A stretch of 12,012 nucleotides of DNA from Clostridia bacterium. GTDB taxonomy: Bacteria; Bacillota; Clostridia; Oscillospirales; SIG627. This document shows, piece by piece, positions 1 through 6,900 of this stretch. A program made the translations under genes and the position numbers. The notes under the pieces were generated by a model. It had not been told where the DNA came from, made no database searches, and saw only the letters and a program-made list of their open reading frames with translations. How positions within the stretch are numbered: position 1 is the first letter of the stretch; every line of letters begins with the position of its first letter. The DNA lies in assembly GCA_017408325.1 (NCBI GenBank), contig JAFQUW010000015.1:1-12012 (forward strand), given 5' to 3'.

Positions 1-1
1 G

Positions 2-34
2 CAAACGGTGCCCACGCTTTACGGGCACCGTTTG
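2..34. terminator. 12-bp inverted repeat at left edge, possible terminator of an off-window gene
   Basis: Positions 2-13 and 23-34 form a perfect 12-bp stem (arms CAAACGGTGCCC and GGGCACCGTTTG) with a 9-nt loop. On the plus strand the stem is not followed at once by a T-run; a T-rich tract starts about 15 nt later, at 49. On the minus strand the downstream side lies outside the window. It may end a rightward gene to the left, but this cannot be confirmed at the edge. Confidence 0.4.
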
Positions 35-81
35 TGCTGAAGGTCGTCTTTTTTCTTTTTCTCGCCTCGGCTTTTCTTTTG

Positions 82-111
82 CTTCTTTTCTTTTCTCGAA
101 AAGAAAAGAAG
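82..111. repeat. Purine/pyrimidine palindrome
   Basis: Positions 82-94 (all pyrimidine: C and T only) pair with 99-111 (all purine) as a 13-bp perfect stem with loop CTCG. The surrounding tract from 49 to 119 is strongly strand-biased, pyrimidine-rich and then purine-rich. No gene is seen in 1-158. The function is unknown. It lacks a T-run on either side, so it is a poor intrinsic terminator. Confidence 0.5.
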
Positions 112-121
112 AGAAAAAACC

Positions 122-148
122 AAAAGCGCCGCTTGTGCGGCGCTTTTT
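122..148 (-). terminator. Intrinsic terminator of the aldolase-rhaB operon
   Basis: The stem AAAAGCGCCGC (122-132) pairs with GCGGCGCTTTT (137-147) around the tetraloop TTGT. It lies 11 nt past the rhaB stop codon on the minus strand. A-rich and T-rich flanks on both sides make it able to work in either direction. Confidence 0.8.
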
Positions 149-158
149 AAAATGTTTT

Positions 159-1634
159 TTATTTTGCGTCTCGGGTGATCTCGCGCCAATTTTCGTACAT
201 CTCGTCCCAGAGGGCGGTGTCCTGCGGGAGAAATTCTTTGATGGCGAAACTGTTCTCGGAGATGCGGCGGATCTCGGAGAGGTCTTTCACCTCGCCCGTT
301 GCGTAGAATTGGAGCAGGAGGTTTCCCATCGCGGTTGCCTCGGTCGGGCCTGCGGTGACGCGGCGTCCCGTAGCGTTGGCGGTGAACTGGGAGAGGAAGT
401 CGTCCTTGGTGCCGCCGCCGACGATGTGGATGGAGTCGAAGCGGCGTCCCGTCAACTCTTCGATCTCGGCGAGCGTCTTGCGGTAACGGAAGGCGAGCCC
501 TTCGTAGATGGTGCGCATCAGTTCTCCGCGCGTTTCGGGCACGTGTTGACCGCTCTCGCGGCAGAAGGCGCGGATGCGTTCGGGCAGATCGCCCGGCGCC
601 TCAAAGGCGGCGGTGTCGGGCGTGATGAAGGCGGTGAAGGGCGCGGCGGCGCGCGCTTCTCGTTCCAGATCGGCAAAGGTGACGCCCTCGTCGCCCTCGC
701 GCTTGAACTGGCGGCGCGACTCCTGCACGAGCCAGAGTCCCATAATGTTCTTTAAGAGTCGGATCTTTCCGAAGACGCCGCCCTCGTTTGCGAGGTTCAG
801 GCGGCAGGCGTCGTCACCCGTTTCGGGCGCGTCGAGCTCGGTGCCGAACAGCGACCAGGTGCCCGAGGAAATGTAGATGAAGTCCTTTTCCTGCGTCGGG
901 ACGGCGGCGACGGCACTGGCCGTGTCGTGCATGCCGACGGCAATGACGGGGACGCTCGGAATGCCGAGGCTTTGGCAGACCTCTTCCGAGAGATGGCCGA
1001 GCACACAGCCCGTCGGGACGATCTCGCCGAGGAATTCTTCGGTGAGTCCGAGCTTTCCGAGCACGCGGGCGGAGGGGGTCTTCGTCGCGGCGTTCAACAA
1101 CTGACTGGTGGAGACGGCGGTGTACTCGTTCTTCTTTTCGCCCGTCAACAGATAGGCGATGAGACAGGGCATCATCAGAAGCGTTTTTGCCTTCCTGAAG
1201 ATCTCGGGACGGCTCGTCTTGCACGCCTCCAGCTGGAAGAGGGAATTGATGTGCATCATTTGCAGCCCCGTCTCGCGGTAGAGCTCGCTCTGCGGACAGC
1301 CTTGGCAGAAGTGCTCCACCATACCCAGAGAGGACTCGTCGCGGTAGTGAAGGGGCGTTTCGAGAAGCGTGCCGTTCTCGTCCAAAAGACCGAAATCCAC
1401 GCCCCAGGTGTCGATGCCGATGCAGTCGTAGCCGCCTTTTTCGTGCGCAAGCTTGAGCGCGAGGCGGATGTCGTCCATCAGCTCGTCGAGATCCCAGCGG
1501 AAGGCACCGTCCGTTTCCTTGGGACGGTTTTCAAAACGGTGGATCTCTTCAAGGCGGAGCGTTCCGTTTTCGAGCGTGCCGAGAATGGCGCGTCCCGTGG
1601 AGGCACCGAGGTCGATGGCAAGTGCGCGTTTCAT
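159..1634 (-). CDS. rhaB: Rhamnulokinase (FGGY-family carbohydrate kinase)
   Basis: This 491-residue FGGY kinase should transfer the ATP gamma-phosphate to O1 of L-rhamnulose, giving L-rhamnulose 1-phosphate in the cytoplasm. The N-terminal phosphate motif reads AIDLGASTGR (6-15). GMHDTASA (234-241) carries the expected catalytic aspartate D237, SSGTWSLFGTE (256-266) is the second ATP-phosphate loop, and KNIMGLWLVQESRRQF (295-310) and HIVGGGTKDDFLSQF (403-417) are typical of RhaB. The length matches the family (about 480-490). I start at ATG 1634 because AGGAG sits 7 nt upstream; a GTG at 1649 would extend the frame by five codons but overlaps that Shine-Dalgarno. It follows the aldolase gene by 75 nt, and that gap holds a hairpin that may lower rhaB expression. 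Ketose specificity within FGGY kinases cannot be proved by reading, so a related ketose is possible. Confidence 0.9.
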   Translation of the reverse strand: MKRALAIDLGASTGRAILGTLENGTLRLEEIHRFENRPKETDGAFRWDLDELMDDIRLALKLAHEKGGYDCIGIDTWGVDFGLLDENGTLLETPLHYRDESSLGMVEHFCQGCPQSELYRETGLQMMHINSLFQLEACKTSRPEIFRKAKTLLMMPCLIAYLLTGEKKNEYTAVSTSQLLNAATKTPSARVLGKLGLTEEFLGEIVPTGCVLGHLSEEVCQSLGIPSVPVIAVGMHDTASAVAAVPTQEKDFIYISSGTWSLFGTELDAPETGDDACRLNLANEGGVFGKIRLLKNIMGLWLVQESRRQFKREGDEGVTFADLEREARAAAPFTAFITPDTAAFEAPGDLPERIRAFCRESGQHVPETRGELMRTIYEGLAFRYRKTLAEIEELTGRRFDSIHIVGGGTKDDFLSQFTANATGRRVTAGPTEATAMGNLLLQFYATGEVKDLSEIRRISENSFAIKEFLPQDTALWDEMYENWREITRDAK

Positions 1635-1667
1635 AGGGGATCTCCTCACAAAAAGAAAAATAGAAAA

Positions 1668-1699
1668 CTGCGGCGCATAAAGGACTTTACGCGCCGCAG
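1668..1699 (-). terminator. Intercistronic hairpin, likely partial terminator or attenuator
   Basis: Between the aldolase stop and rhaB, positions 1668-1681 and 1686-1699 form a 14-bp stem with a 4-nt loop. The one irregular pair (1677/1690) is A-C on the plus strand but G-U in minus-strand RNA, so the fold belongs to the leftward transcript. In that transcript it is followed by a T-rich tract (1667-1651). It looks like an intrinsic terminator placed inside the operon, which would make RhaB less abundant than the aldolase or stabilise the upstream mRNA. Confidence 0.65.
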
Positions 1700-1709
1700 A
1701 AAAAGGGGC

Positions 1710-2816
1710 TTACAGGTTTTTGTTGGCAACTCCGCGACGGTAGTTTTCCACTTCCCTGTTGTCGATGAAGTCGATGAAGTCGTCGTCAAGCTGGTGATAG
1801 CCGCCGAAGGCCTCTGCATAGAAGGCGATCTTTCCGGCGTCGAGGAAGAGCTGCATCGCGCGGTCGGCTTCACCGAGGTCGGCACCTGCGGTGAACAGAC
1901 CGACGCCGCGGACGATGATGACCTTCGGCAGACCGCCGATGGTCTCGGAATAGTTCTTCAGATCCGCTTCGATGGACTCGACGGACTCGCAGAAGAGCGG
2001 CCAGGAGCGGCAGTAGGTGATCTGGTCGGGGTTGTAGGGACGGAGCACGCCTGCGGCAGCTTCACGGCTCTCGCACATGGCGACCATAGACTTCTGTCCG
2101 CAGTAGAGGACGGAGGCGTAGGTCTGCTCGAGAATGTCCTTCACCGCGCCGACGGTCTCGGTGTTGATGGGGGCAAGGTCGGCGTCCCATTCCTTGGTGT
2201 AGCACGCCTTGATCTTGGAGATCACTTCATCCAGCGCGACGCCGATCTCCTCGGGGGAGTTGCCGGGGATGAAGATGCCGTGGTTCTGCAAAAAGAGGAA
2301 ACGGGGGTACTTGCCGTACTTTGCCTTGTGCTCCTGCTGCAGATCCCAGCAGTAACGGGCAAGACCGTAGCCGGGGTGGACGAGCTTGACCCAGACCTGA
2401 TCCTGACCGAAGAGGCGCTCGGCTTCTTCCTTGCCGTTGACGGCGCTGGTCAGCGAGTTGATCACGGTGGGGTGCAGGTGCAAAACGTAGGGGAAGTCAA
2501 AGCCGTGGTGCAGAAGCGCTTCGACGCTCGGACGCTTTTCTTCGCCGGGCAGACGGGTCGCCATCACGTCTTCGATGAACTGGGTGTCGATGTTTTCCAC
2601 GTCCTCGGGATAGCCGCGCAGGAGGAGATCCTGCAGACCGTGACGGTCGAGTGCGGCAAAGCCGTTTTCACGGATGCCGGAGAGGGGGAAACCGCTCGCT
2701 TTGACGTAGAGCACGTCGGCGGTCTTATAGGAGGTGTTTCCGCCGCCCGCAAGCACCAGCGTCGGATCGGAGCCGTAGTAGTCGGACATCTGGGCAAGTT
2801 TTTTCAGTTCGGTCAT
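1710..2816 (-). CDS. Class II aldolase/adducin-family protein, probable rhamnulose-1-phosphate aldolase (RhaE-type aldolase domain)
   Basis: The predicted reaction is retro-aldol cleavage of a ketose 1-phosphate (most likely L-rhamnulose 1-phosphate) to dihydroxyacetone phosphate and L-lactaldehyde. Class II signatures are visible: phosphate loop GGGNTS (24-29), catalytic glutamate in PSVEALLHH (E99), metal-binding histidines in LHLHP (H113, H115) and QNHG (H179). At 368 residues it is much longer than E. coli RhaD (274) and resembles the aldolase half of the bifunctional RhaE/YuxG proteins, ending where their C-terminal short-chain dehydrogenase would begin. Start ATG 2816 has GAGG 9 nt upstream and lies about 40 nt after a consensus promoter; an in-frame extension to 2906 would run through that promoter. 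It is the first gene of the leftward operon, with rhaB next. Other ketose phosphates are possible substrates. Confidence 0.85.
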   Translation of the reverse strand: MTELKKLAQMSDYYGSDPTLVLAGGGNTSYKTADVLYVKASGFPLSGIRENGFAALDRHGLQDLLLRGYPEDVENIDTQFIEDVMATRLPGEEKRPSVEALLHHGFDFPYVLHLHPTVINSLTSAVNGKEEAERLFGQDQVWVKLVHPGYGLARYCWDLQQEHKAKYGKYPRFLFLQNHGIFIPGNSPEEIGVALDEVISKIKACYTKEWDADLAPINTETVGAVKDILEQTYASVLYCGQKSMVAMCESREAAAGVLRPYNPDQITYCRSWPLFCESVESIEADLKNYSETIGGLPKVIIVRGVGLFTAGADLGEADRAMQLFLDAGKIAFYAEAFGGYHQLDDDFIDFIDNREVENYRRGVANKNL

Positions 2817-2861
2817 CTTCAATTGCCTCGTTTCTTCAGATAGTTTTGGGTCACTTGTTTC

Positions 2862-2890
2862 ATTATAAATGGAGCGAGGGCTTCTGTCAA
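2862..2890 (-). promoter_or_regulatory. Consensus sigma-A promoter of the aldolase-rhaB operon
   Basis: On the minus strand TTGACA (2890-2885) is followed 17 nt later by TATAAT (2867-2862). Both hexamers are perfect consensus. Transcription should start near 2855, giving a leader of about 40 nt before ATG 2816. A catabolic promoter this strong implies a repressor, which is not encoded in the window. Confidence 0.85.
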
Positions 2891-2925
2891 GGCACGAATC
2901 CTCCAAAAAAGAGGAGTTTTTCTCC

Positions 2926-2935
2926 GAAAATTTTC
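2926..2935. promoter_or_regulatory. Palindrome between the divergent promoters, possible operator
   Basis: GAAAATTTTC (2926-2935) is a perfect 10-bp palindrome. It lies 36 nt upstream of the leftward -35 and 13 nt upstream of the rightward -35, a position from which a regulator could control both operons. Short AT palindromes occur by chance, so this is only a candidate. Confidence 0.3.
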
Positions 2936-2942
2936 TGAAAAT

Positions 2943-2976
2943 CCCCCTTGTTTTACGAGGGGGGAGGATGTATAAT
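2943..2976 (+). promoter_or_regulatory. Promoter of the isomerase-dehydrogenase-epimerase operon, with overlapping inverted repeat
   Basis: TTGTTT (2948-2953) and TATAAT (2971-2976) are 17 nt apart, placing the start near 2982, about 36 nt before ATG 3018. An inverted repeat CCCCCTTG (2943-2950) / CGAGGGGG (2956-2963) with one wobble position overlaps the -35 hexamer and could be a repressor site. The promoter is well supported; the operator role is inferred. Confidence 0.7.
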
Positions 2977-3017
2977 GTACGGTAGAGTAATTTCGTGAAG
3001 AAAAAGGAGATTTTGAC

Positions 3018-3911
3018 ATGTTCAAGCTTGGCACGAATTTAGGCTTTGCCATCAACCGTTACATTGAGCCCGAAGTGTGGGCGAAGATCTGCGACGAGGA
3101 TATGGACATCCGTTACGTTCAGTTCGTCGCCGACCTCTTAAATTGCTTTTTGCCCGAGGACTACATCAAGAGTCAGGTGGCACGCATCAAGGAAGCGACC
3201 AAGAATCACAACCTTCAGATCGCCTCTCTGTTCACCAGTGCCTACACCCGTGTCAACCATCTGATGCATCCCGACGAGGAAGCGAGAAAGATCTGGCTTG
3301 ACTGGTTCTTCCGTTATATGGAGATCGGTGCCGAGTTCGGCGCGAAGTCCTTCGGCAGCCACTTCGGCATCCTCACCTTCGACGTGTACAACGACCCGAA
3401 AAAGCGTGAATACATCATCGAAGAGGGCGTCAAGAACTGGCAGAGAATGTCCAAGCGCGCCAAAGAGCTCGGCTACGAATGCCTCATTTTCGAGCCGATG
3501 AGCGTGCCGCGCGAAATGGCGACCACCGTCGAAGACACCAAGGAGCTGCTCGAGAGAGTCAACGCCGACTGCGGTGTGCCGCTCAAGGTCTGCCTCGACG
3601 TCGGTCACGCGCCCGACCCCTCTCAGCGCGATCCCTACTATTGGGTGGAGCGTCTCGCCGCCGAGAGCCCCGTCATCCATCTCCAGCAGACCGTTCTTCA
3701 CAAGTCCAACCACGCACCCTTCACCCCCGAAGCGAACAAAGACGGAATCATCAAGGGTGAAAAACTGATCCCGATGGTCGAGGCCGCCGGCAATCACGAC
3801 GCCTACTTCTTCCTCGAGATCGGTCACCGCGAACATCACGACACCGATTACCGCGTCATCCCGGATCTTGCCGAGAGCGTGCGTTACTGGCGTCAGTGGA
3901 TCAAGGAGTAA
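3018..3911 (+). CDS. TIM-barrel sugar (phosphate) isomerase/epimerase, xylose isomerase-like (COG1082 type)
   Basis: This 297-residue protein belongs to the xylose isomerase-like TIM-barrel superfamily, which includes D-tagatose 3-epimerase and many sugar-phosphate isomerases. Four candidate metal ligands occur in the usual order: E159 (LIFEPM), D194 (VCLDVGH), H221 (VIHLQQT) and E267 (FFLEIGH), with H197 alongside. It should shift the carbonyl or invert the carbon next to it in a ketose or ketose phosphate. It leads the rightward operon, with AAGGAGA 7 nt before the ATG, and is divergent from the aldolase-kinase pair. No classical L-rhamnose isomerase is in the window, so it could supply the ketose for RhaB, but it is shorter than known RhaA/RhaI enzymes (about 420). 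The exact substrate cannot be read from the sequence. Confidence 0.8.
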   Translation: MFKLGTNLGFAINRYIEPEVWAKICDEDMDIRYVQFVADLLNCFLPEDYIKSQVARIKEATKNHNLQIASLFTSAYTRVNHLMHPDEEARKIWLDWFFRYMEIGAEFGAKSFGSHFGILTFDVYNDPKKREYIIEEGVKNWQRMSKRAKELGYECLIFEPMSVPREMATTVEDTKELLERVNADCGVPLKVCLDVGHAPDPSQRDPYYWVERLAAESPVIHLQQTVLHKSNHAPFTPEANKDGIIKGEKLIPMVEAAGNHDAYFFLEIGHREHHDTDYRVIPDLAESVRYWRQWIKE

Positions 3912-3914
3912 ATT

Positions 3915-4958
3915 ATGGCAGATACGATGAAAGCATTGAACCTGCACGCCGTCGGTGATCTTCGCTACGAAGACGTGCCGATGCCCGTGCCCGAGGCGGA
4001 CGAGGTCCTCGTTCGCGTGCGTGCTGCCGGCATTTGCGGAAGCGACATCCAGCGCGTGCTCACCAAGGGCACCTACCATTTCCCGACCATTCCGGGTCAC
4101 GAGTTCTCCGGCGAGGTCGTCGGGCTCGGCCGTGATGCCGATCCTGCTCTGATGGGTCGCCGCGTCGCCGTGTTCCCGCTTCTGCCCTGCCGCGAGTGCG
4201 AGCCCTGCGGACTGGAAGAATACGCGCAGTGCAAGAATTACGACTACTACGGCTCCCGCCGCGACGGCGGCTTTGCCGAATACCTCGCCGTGAAGGTCTG
4301 GAACCTCGTGTTCGTTCCCGACAACGTTTCCTTTGAAGAGGCGGCGATGTGCGAGCCCTGCGCCGTTGCGCTCCACGCACTCGGCCAGTTCGGCGTGAAG
4401 AAGGACAGCACCGTGCTCATCTTCGGCGCGGGCACCATCGGTCTTCTGCTTGCCAAGGTCGCCAAGATGAAGGGGGCTTCCAAGGTCATCCTTGCCGACA
4501 TCGACGACAAGAAGCTCGCCTTTGCAAACAAGCTCGGTTTTGAAAACACCGTCAACTCTCTGGAAGACCCGACTGACGCGATCCTCGCTCTCACTCTCGG
4601 TCGCGGCGCGGATCTCGTCGTGGAGGGTGCCGGCGTCTCCGTCACCTACGAAAACTGCATGAAGTGCGCCGCCACCTTCGGTGAGGTCGTCCTGATGGGC
4701 AACCCCATCAAGGAAATGACCCTGTCGCAGAAGGCGTACTGGGAGATCTTGAGAAAACAGCTCACCCTGCGCGGCACTTGGAACTCTGCCTATTCGCAGA
4801 AGCAGAACGACTGGCAGGAAGCGGTCAACTGTATGCCCGAACTGGATCTTCTCCCGATGATCACGGGTCGCCACAGCCTCTCCGAGGGAATCCGCCCCTT
4901 CGAGCATATGGCGGATCGTGCCAATTTCACCGTCAAGGAAATGTTTGTCAACGACTGA
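3915..4958 (+). CDS. Zinc-dependent medium-chain dehydrogenase, galactitol-1-phosphate 5-dehydrogenase (GatD)-like
   Basis: This 347-residue MDR enzyme should oxidise a polyol or polyol phosphate to a ketose with NAD. Catalytic zinc residues C41 (GICGSD), H62 and E63 (PGHEF) and E147 are present, as are the four structural-zinc cysteines C92, C95, C98 and C106. The Rossmann loop is GAGTIG (171-176), and D195 at the end of the next strand favours NAD. The C-terminal stretch LTLRGTWNSAY (284-294) recalls GatD, where the matching stretch begins LTVIGSW. AAGGAG overlaps the end of the upstream isomerase gene and the genes are 3 nt apart, so translation is probably coupled. Sorbitol/iditol-type dehydrogenases are alternatives; the polar substrate and cluster context argue for a sugar alcohol. 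Confidence 0.85.
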   Translation: MADTMKALNLHAVGDLRYEDVPMPVPEADEVLVRVRAAGICGSDIQRVLTKGTYHFPTIPGHEFSGEVVGLGRDADPALMGRRVAVFPLLPCRECEPCGLEEYAQCKNYDYYGSRRDGGFAEYLAVKVWNLVFVPDNVSFEEAAMCEPCAVALHALGQFGVKKDSTVLIFGAGTIGLLLAKVAKMKGASKVILADIDDKKLAFANKLGFENTVNSLEDPTDAILALTLGRGADLVVEGAGVSVTYENCMKCAATFGEVVLMGNPIKEMTLSQKAYWEILRKQLTLRGTWNSAYSQKQNDWQEAVNCMPELDLLPMITGRHSLSEGIRPFEHMADRANFTVKEMFVND

Positions 4959-4987
4959 TTTTTAAGAGATAGAAAGGATTTACTACC

Positions 4988-6028
4988 ATGATTGCAAGTG
5001 TGTATGAAGGCTTTGACAAGATGGTCGTCCGTGAGATCCCGACCCCCGAGGTAGACGACGACAGCATTCTCGTGCGCGTGCGTGCCTGCGCCGTCTGCGG
5101 CAGTGACATCCGCATTTTCCACAGCGGCAACTCCCGCGTCAATCCTCCCCAGACCCTCGGTCACGAGGCGGCGGGCGAGGTCGCGGCCGTCGGCAAGAAC
5201 GTCACCAAGTTCAAGGTCGGCGATCGCGTCGCCATCGGCGCAGACGTCCCCTGCGGCGAGTGTGCCTTCTGCGAAGCCGGCATCGGCAACAACTGCCAGA
5301 TCAACTACGCGATGGGCTACCAGTTCGCCGGCAGTTTTGCCGAATACGTTCTGCTCAACAAGACCGTCGTCAACTACGGTCCGATCCACAAGCTGCCCGA
5401 CCACGTCTCCTTTGACGAGGGCGCTCTGGCCGAGCCGCTTGCCTGCGTCATCAACGCGCTTGAGCTTGCCCCCGTCAAGATGGGCGACAACGTCGTCATC
5501 ATCGGCGCCGGCCCGATCGGTATGATGCTTTGTATGATGGCAAAGAAGATGGGCGCGGCGAAGGTCATGCTCGTCAACCGTTCTCAGCCCCGTCTGGACA
5601 AGGCGAAGGAGATCGGCGCCGCTGACCTCTACATCTGCTCCGGCACCGAGGACAGCGTGCAGCGCGTGCTCGACGAGACCGCGGGTCTCGGCGCGGACGT
5701 GCTCTTCACCGCCTGCCCCTCCGGCGCGGCGCAGGTCGACGCCATCAAGATGGCCAAAAACCGCGCGATCGTCAACTTCTTCGGCGGTCTGCCCAAGAAC
5801 GCCAGCGAAGTCACCATCGACACCAATATCATCCATTACAAAGAGCTTTTCATCACCGGCGCGCACGGCTCCACCCCCGTCCAGCACGGCAAGGCGGTCG
5901 ACCTCATCGCCAGCGGTGTGATGCCCATCCATAAGTTCGCCAGCCATAAGTTTGCGCTCAAGGACATTCTGGAAGCCATCAAGGCCGCCGAGAGCCACGA
6001 CGGTCTGCGCGTCATCATCAATCCGTAA
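4988..6028 (+). CDS. Zinc-dependent medium-chain dehydrogenase, sorbitol dehydrogenase/sorbose-phosphate reductase type
   Basis: This is a second MDR enzyme of 346 residues, a distant paralogue of the gene before it. Catalytic zinc residues C37 (AVCGSD), H59 and E60 (LGHEA) and E149 (LAEPL) and structural cysteines C89, C92, C95 and C103 are all present. The Rossmann loop is GAGPIG (173-178). After the second strand the sequence reads VNRSQPR (196-202), with N197 and R198 in place of the usual acidic residue, which suggests NADP rather than NAD. The segment IDTNIIHYKELFITGAHGS (277-295) is like that of sugar and polyol-phosphate reductases such as SorE. It has AAGGA 9 nt before the ATG and is third in the operon. 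Two dehydrogenases with different cofactors could together invert a hydroxyl by oxidation and reduction; that is inference. Confidence 0.83.
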   Translation: MIASVYEGFDKMVVREIPTPEVDDDSILVRVRACAVCGSDIRIFHSGNSRVNPPQTLGHEAAGEVAAVGKNVTKFKVGDRVAIGADVPCGECAFCEAGIGNNCQINYAMGYQFAGSFAEYVLLNKTVVNYGPIHKLPDHVSFDEGALAEPLACVINALELAPVKMGDNVVIIGAGPIGMMLCMMAKKMGAAKVMLVNRSQPRLDKAKEIGAADLYICSGTEDSVQRVLDETAGLGADVLFTACPSGAAQVDAIKMAKNRAIVNFFGGLPKNASEVTIDTNIIHYKELFITGAHGSTPVQHGKAVDLIASGVMPIHKFASHKFALKDILEAIKAAESHDGLRVIINP

Positions 6029-6049
6029 GGACAGAAAGAAGGGAAGACT

Positions 6050-6715
6050 ATGCCCGGTAAAATTGCTCCCTCCATGATGTGTATGCGTCTGGAGGATATG
6101 GTCGAGGGTCTGAAGACCTTTGAAAAAGAGGGGATCGAGTATCTGCACATCGACGTGATGGACGGCCATTTCGTTCCGAATATGCAGCTCGGCGTGGACT
6201 ACGCGAAGAATCTGCGCGCGCTCACGAACATTCCGCTCGACATCCACCTGATGATCGAAAACCCCGACGAGAAAATCCGCTGGTTTGATCCCCAGCCCGG
6301 TGAATACGTCGCGGTGCACTACGAGACGACCAAGCACGTCCAGCGTGTTCTCGCCTCCATCCGTGCCACGGGCGCCAAGGCGATGCTCGCCTTGAACCCC
6401 GCGACGCCCCTCTGCGTTCTGGAAGAGGTCTTGCCGGATCTCGACGCGGTGCTGATCATGACCGTCAACCCCGGCTTTGCCGGACAGAAGATGGTTCCTC
6501 AGTCGCTTGACAAGATCCGTCGTTGCAAAGAGATGCTCGTCTCTCGCGGCTACGACAACGTTGAGATCGAGGTCGACGGCAACGTCAGCTTCGAAAACGC
6601 GGTGACGATGAGAGAAGCCGGTGCCGACATCTTCGTCGGCGGTTCCTCCGGCATTTTCGTCAAGGGAATGACCTTTGAGGAATCCATCGCCAAGTTCCGC
6701 GGCTGCATCGAGTAA
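6050..6715 (+). CDS. Ribulose-phosphate 3-epimerase family protein
   Basis: This 221-residue TIM-barrel epimerase has the full family active site: S8 in KIAPS, H33 and D35 in LHIDVMDGHF, H66 in LDIHLMIE, and D176 in IEVDGNV, with NPGFAGQ (140-146) as the mobile phosphate-side loop. These residues bind the catalytic metal and act as the proton-transfer pair in Rpe. It would epimerise C3 of D-ribulose 5-phosphate or a related ketose phosphate; AlsE (D-allulose 6-phosphate 3-epimerase) is a close relative with the same residues. Being last in a sugar operon rather than beside other pentose-phosphate genes favours a dedicated catabolic role. The start has AAGAAGGG about 6 nt upstream. No terminator follows before the tRNA gene, so read-through to the terminator at 6854-6891 is likely. 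Confidence 0.85.
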   Translation: MPGKIAPSMMCMRLEDMVEGLKTFEKEGIEYLHIDVMDGHFVPNMQLGVDYAKNLRALTNIPLDIHLMIENPDEKIRWFDPQPGEYVAVHYETTKHVQRVLASIRATGAKAMLALNPATPLCVLEEVLPDLDAVLIMTVNPGFAGQKMVPQSLDKIRRCKEMLVSRGYDNVEIEVDGNVSFENAVTMREAGADIFVGGSSGIFVKGMTFEESIAKFRGCIE

Positions 6716-6734
6716 AAAATTCTCGAAAAAATTC

Positions 6735-6763
6735 TTGACACACGGCGCAGGTTGTGATAGAAT
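6735..6763 (+). promoter_or_regulatory. Promoter of tRNA-Gln
   Basis: TTGACA (6735-6740) and TAGAAT (6758-6763) are 17 nt apart. The start would fall near 6770, about 10 nt before the mature tRNA 5' end, as is usual for a stable-RNA promoter. Confidence 0.8.
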
Positions 6764-6780
6764 ACCGCTTGCGCCAATGA

Positions 6781-6854
6781 TGCGGATTTGTGTAATGGTA
6801 GCACGGCAGACTCTGACTCTGTTTGTGTGGGTTCGAATCCTACATCCGCAGCCA
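6781..6854 (+). tRNA. tRNA-Gln (anticodon CTG), CCA encoded
   Basis: A full cloverleaf can be drawn. The acceptor stem is TGCGGAT/ATCCGCA (7 perfect pairs), the D arm GTGTAATGGTAGCAC, and the anticodon stem GCAGA/TCTGT with loop CTCTGAC (6811-6817), giving anticodon CTG at 6813-6815. The T arm is GTGGG-TTCGAAT-CCTAC, the discriminator is G, and CCA is encoded (6852-6854). It reads CAG glutamine codons. It has its own promoter and a terminator directly after CCA. Its last 20 bp recur 147 bp downstream, and 12 bp of its T arm recur inverted at 6904-6915 and inside 8406-8432. Confidence 0.95.
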
Positions 6855-6891
6855 AAACAAAAAGACACCCGATGGGGTGTCTTTTTGTTTT
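6854..6891 (+). terminator. Intrinsic terminator directly after tRNA-Gln
   Basis: A 17-bp perfect stem (6854-6870 with 6875-6891) has loop GATG, core GACACCC/GGGTGTC and flanking A and T runs. It starts at the last base of the encoded CCA and should end both the tRNA transcript and read-through from the sugar operon. Confidence 0.9.
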
Positions 6892-6900
6892 GAATCACAA

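Noticed and set aside
1635..1649. GTG start five codons upstream for rhaB
   Set aside because: The GTG lies in the Shine-Dalgarno region that serves ATG 1634, and the resulting MRRSP extension precedes the normal family N-terminus.
927..2843. Long open frame on the plus strand (638 codons) antisense to the aldolase and rhaB
   Set aside because: It is low in recognisable motifs, has no ribosome site or promoter, and lies opposite two genes with clear family signatures. Long antisense frames are common in GC-rich genes.
3138..4907. Long open frame on the minus strand (589 codons)
   Set aside because: It is antisense to the isomerase and the first dehydrogenase, spanning two real genes, and its translation has no family features.
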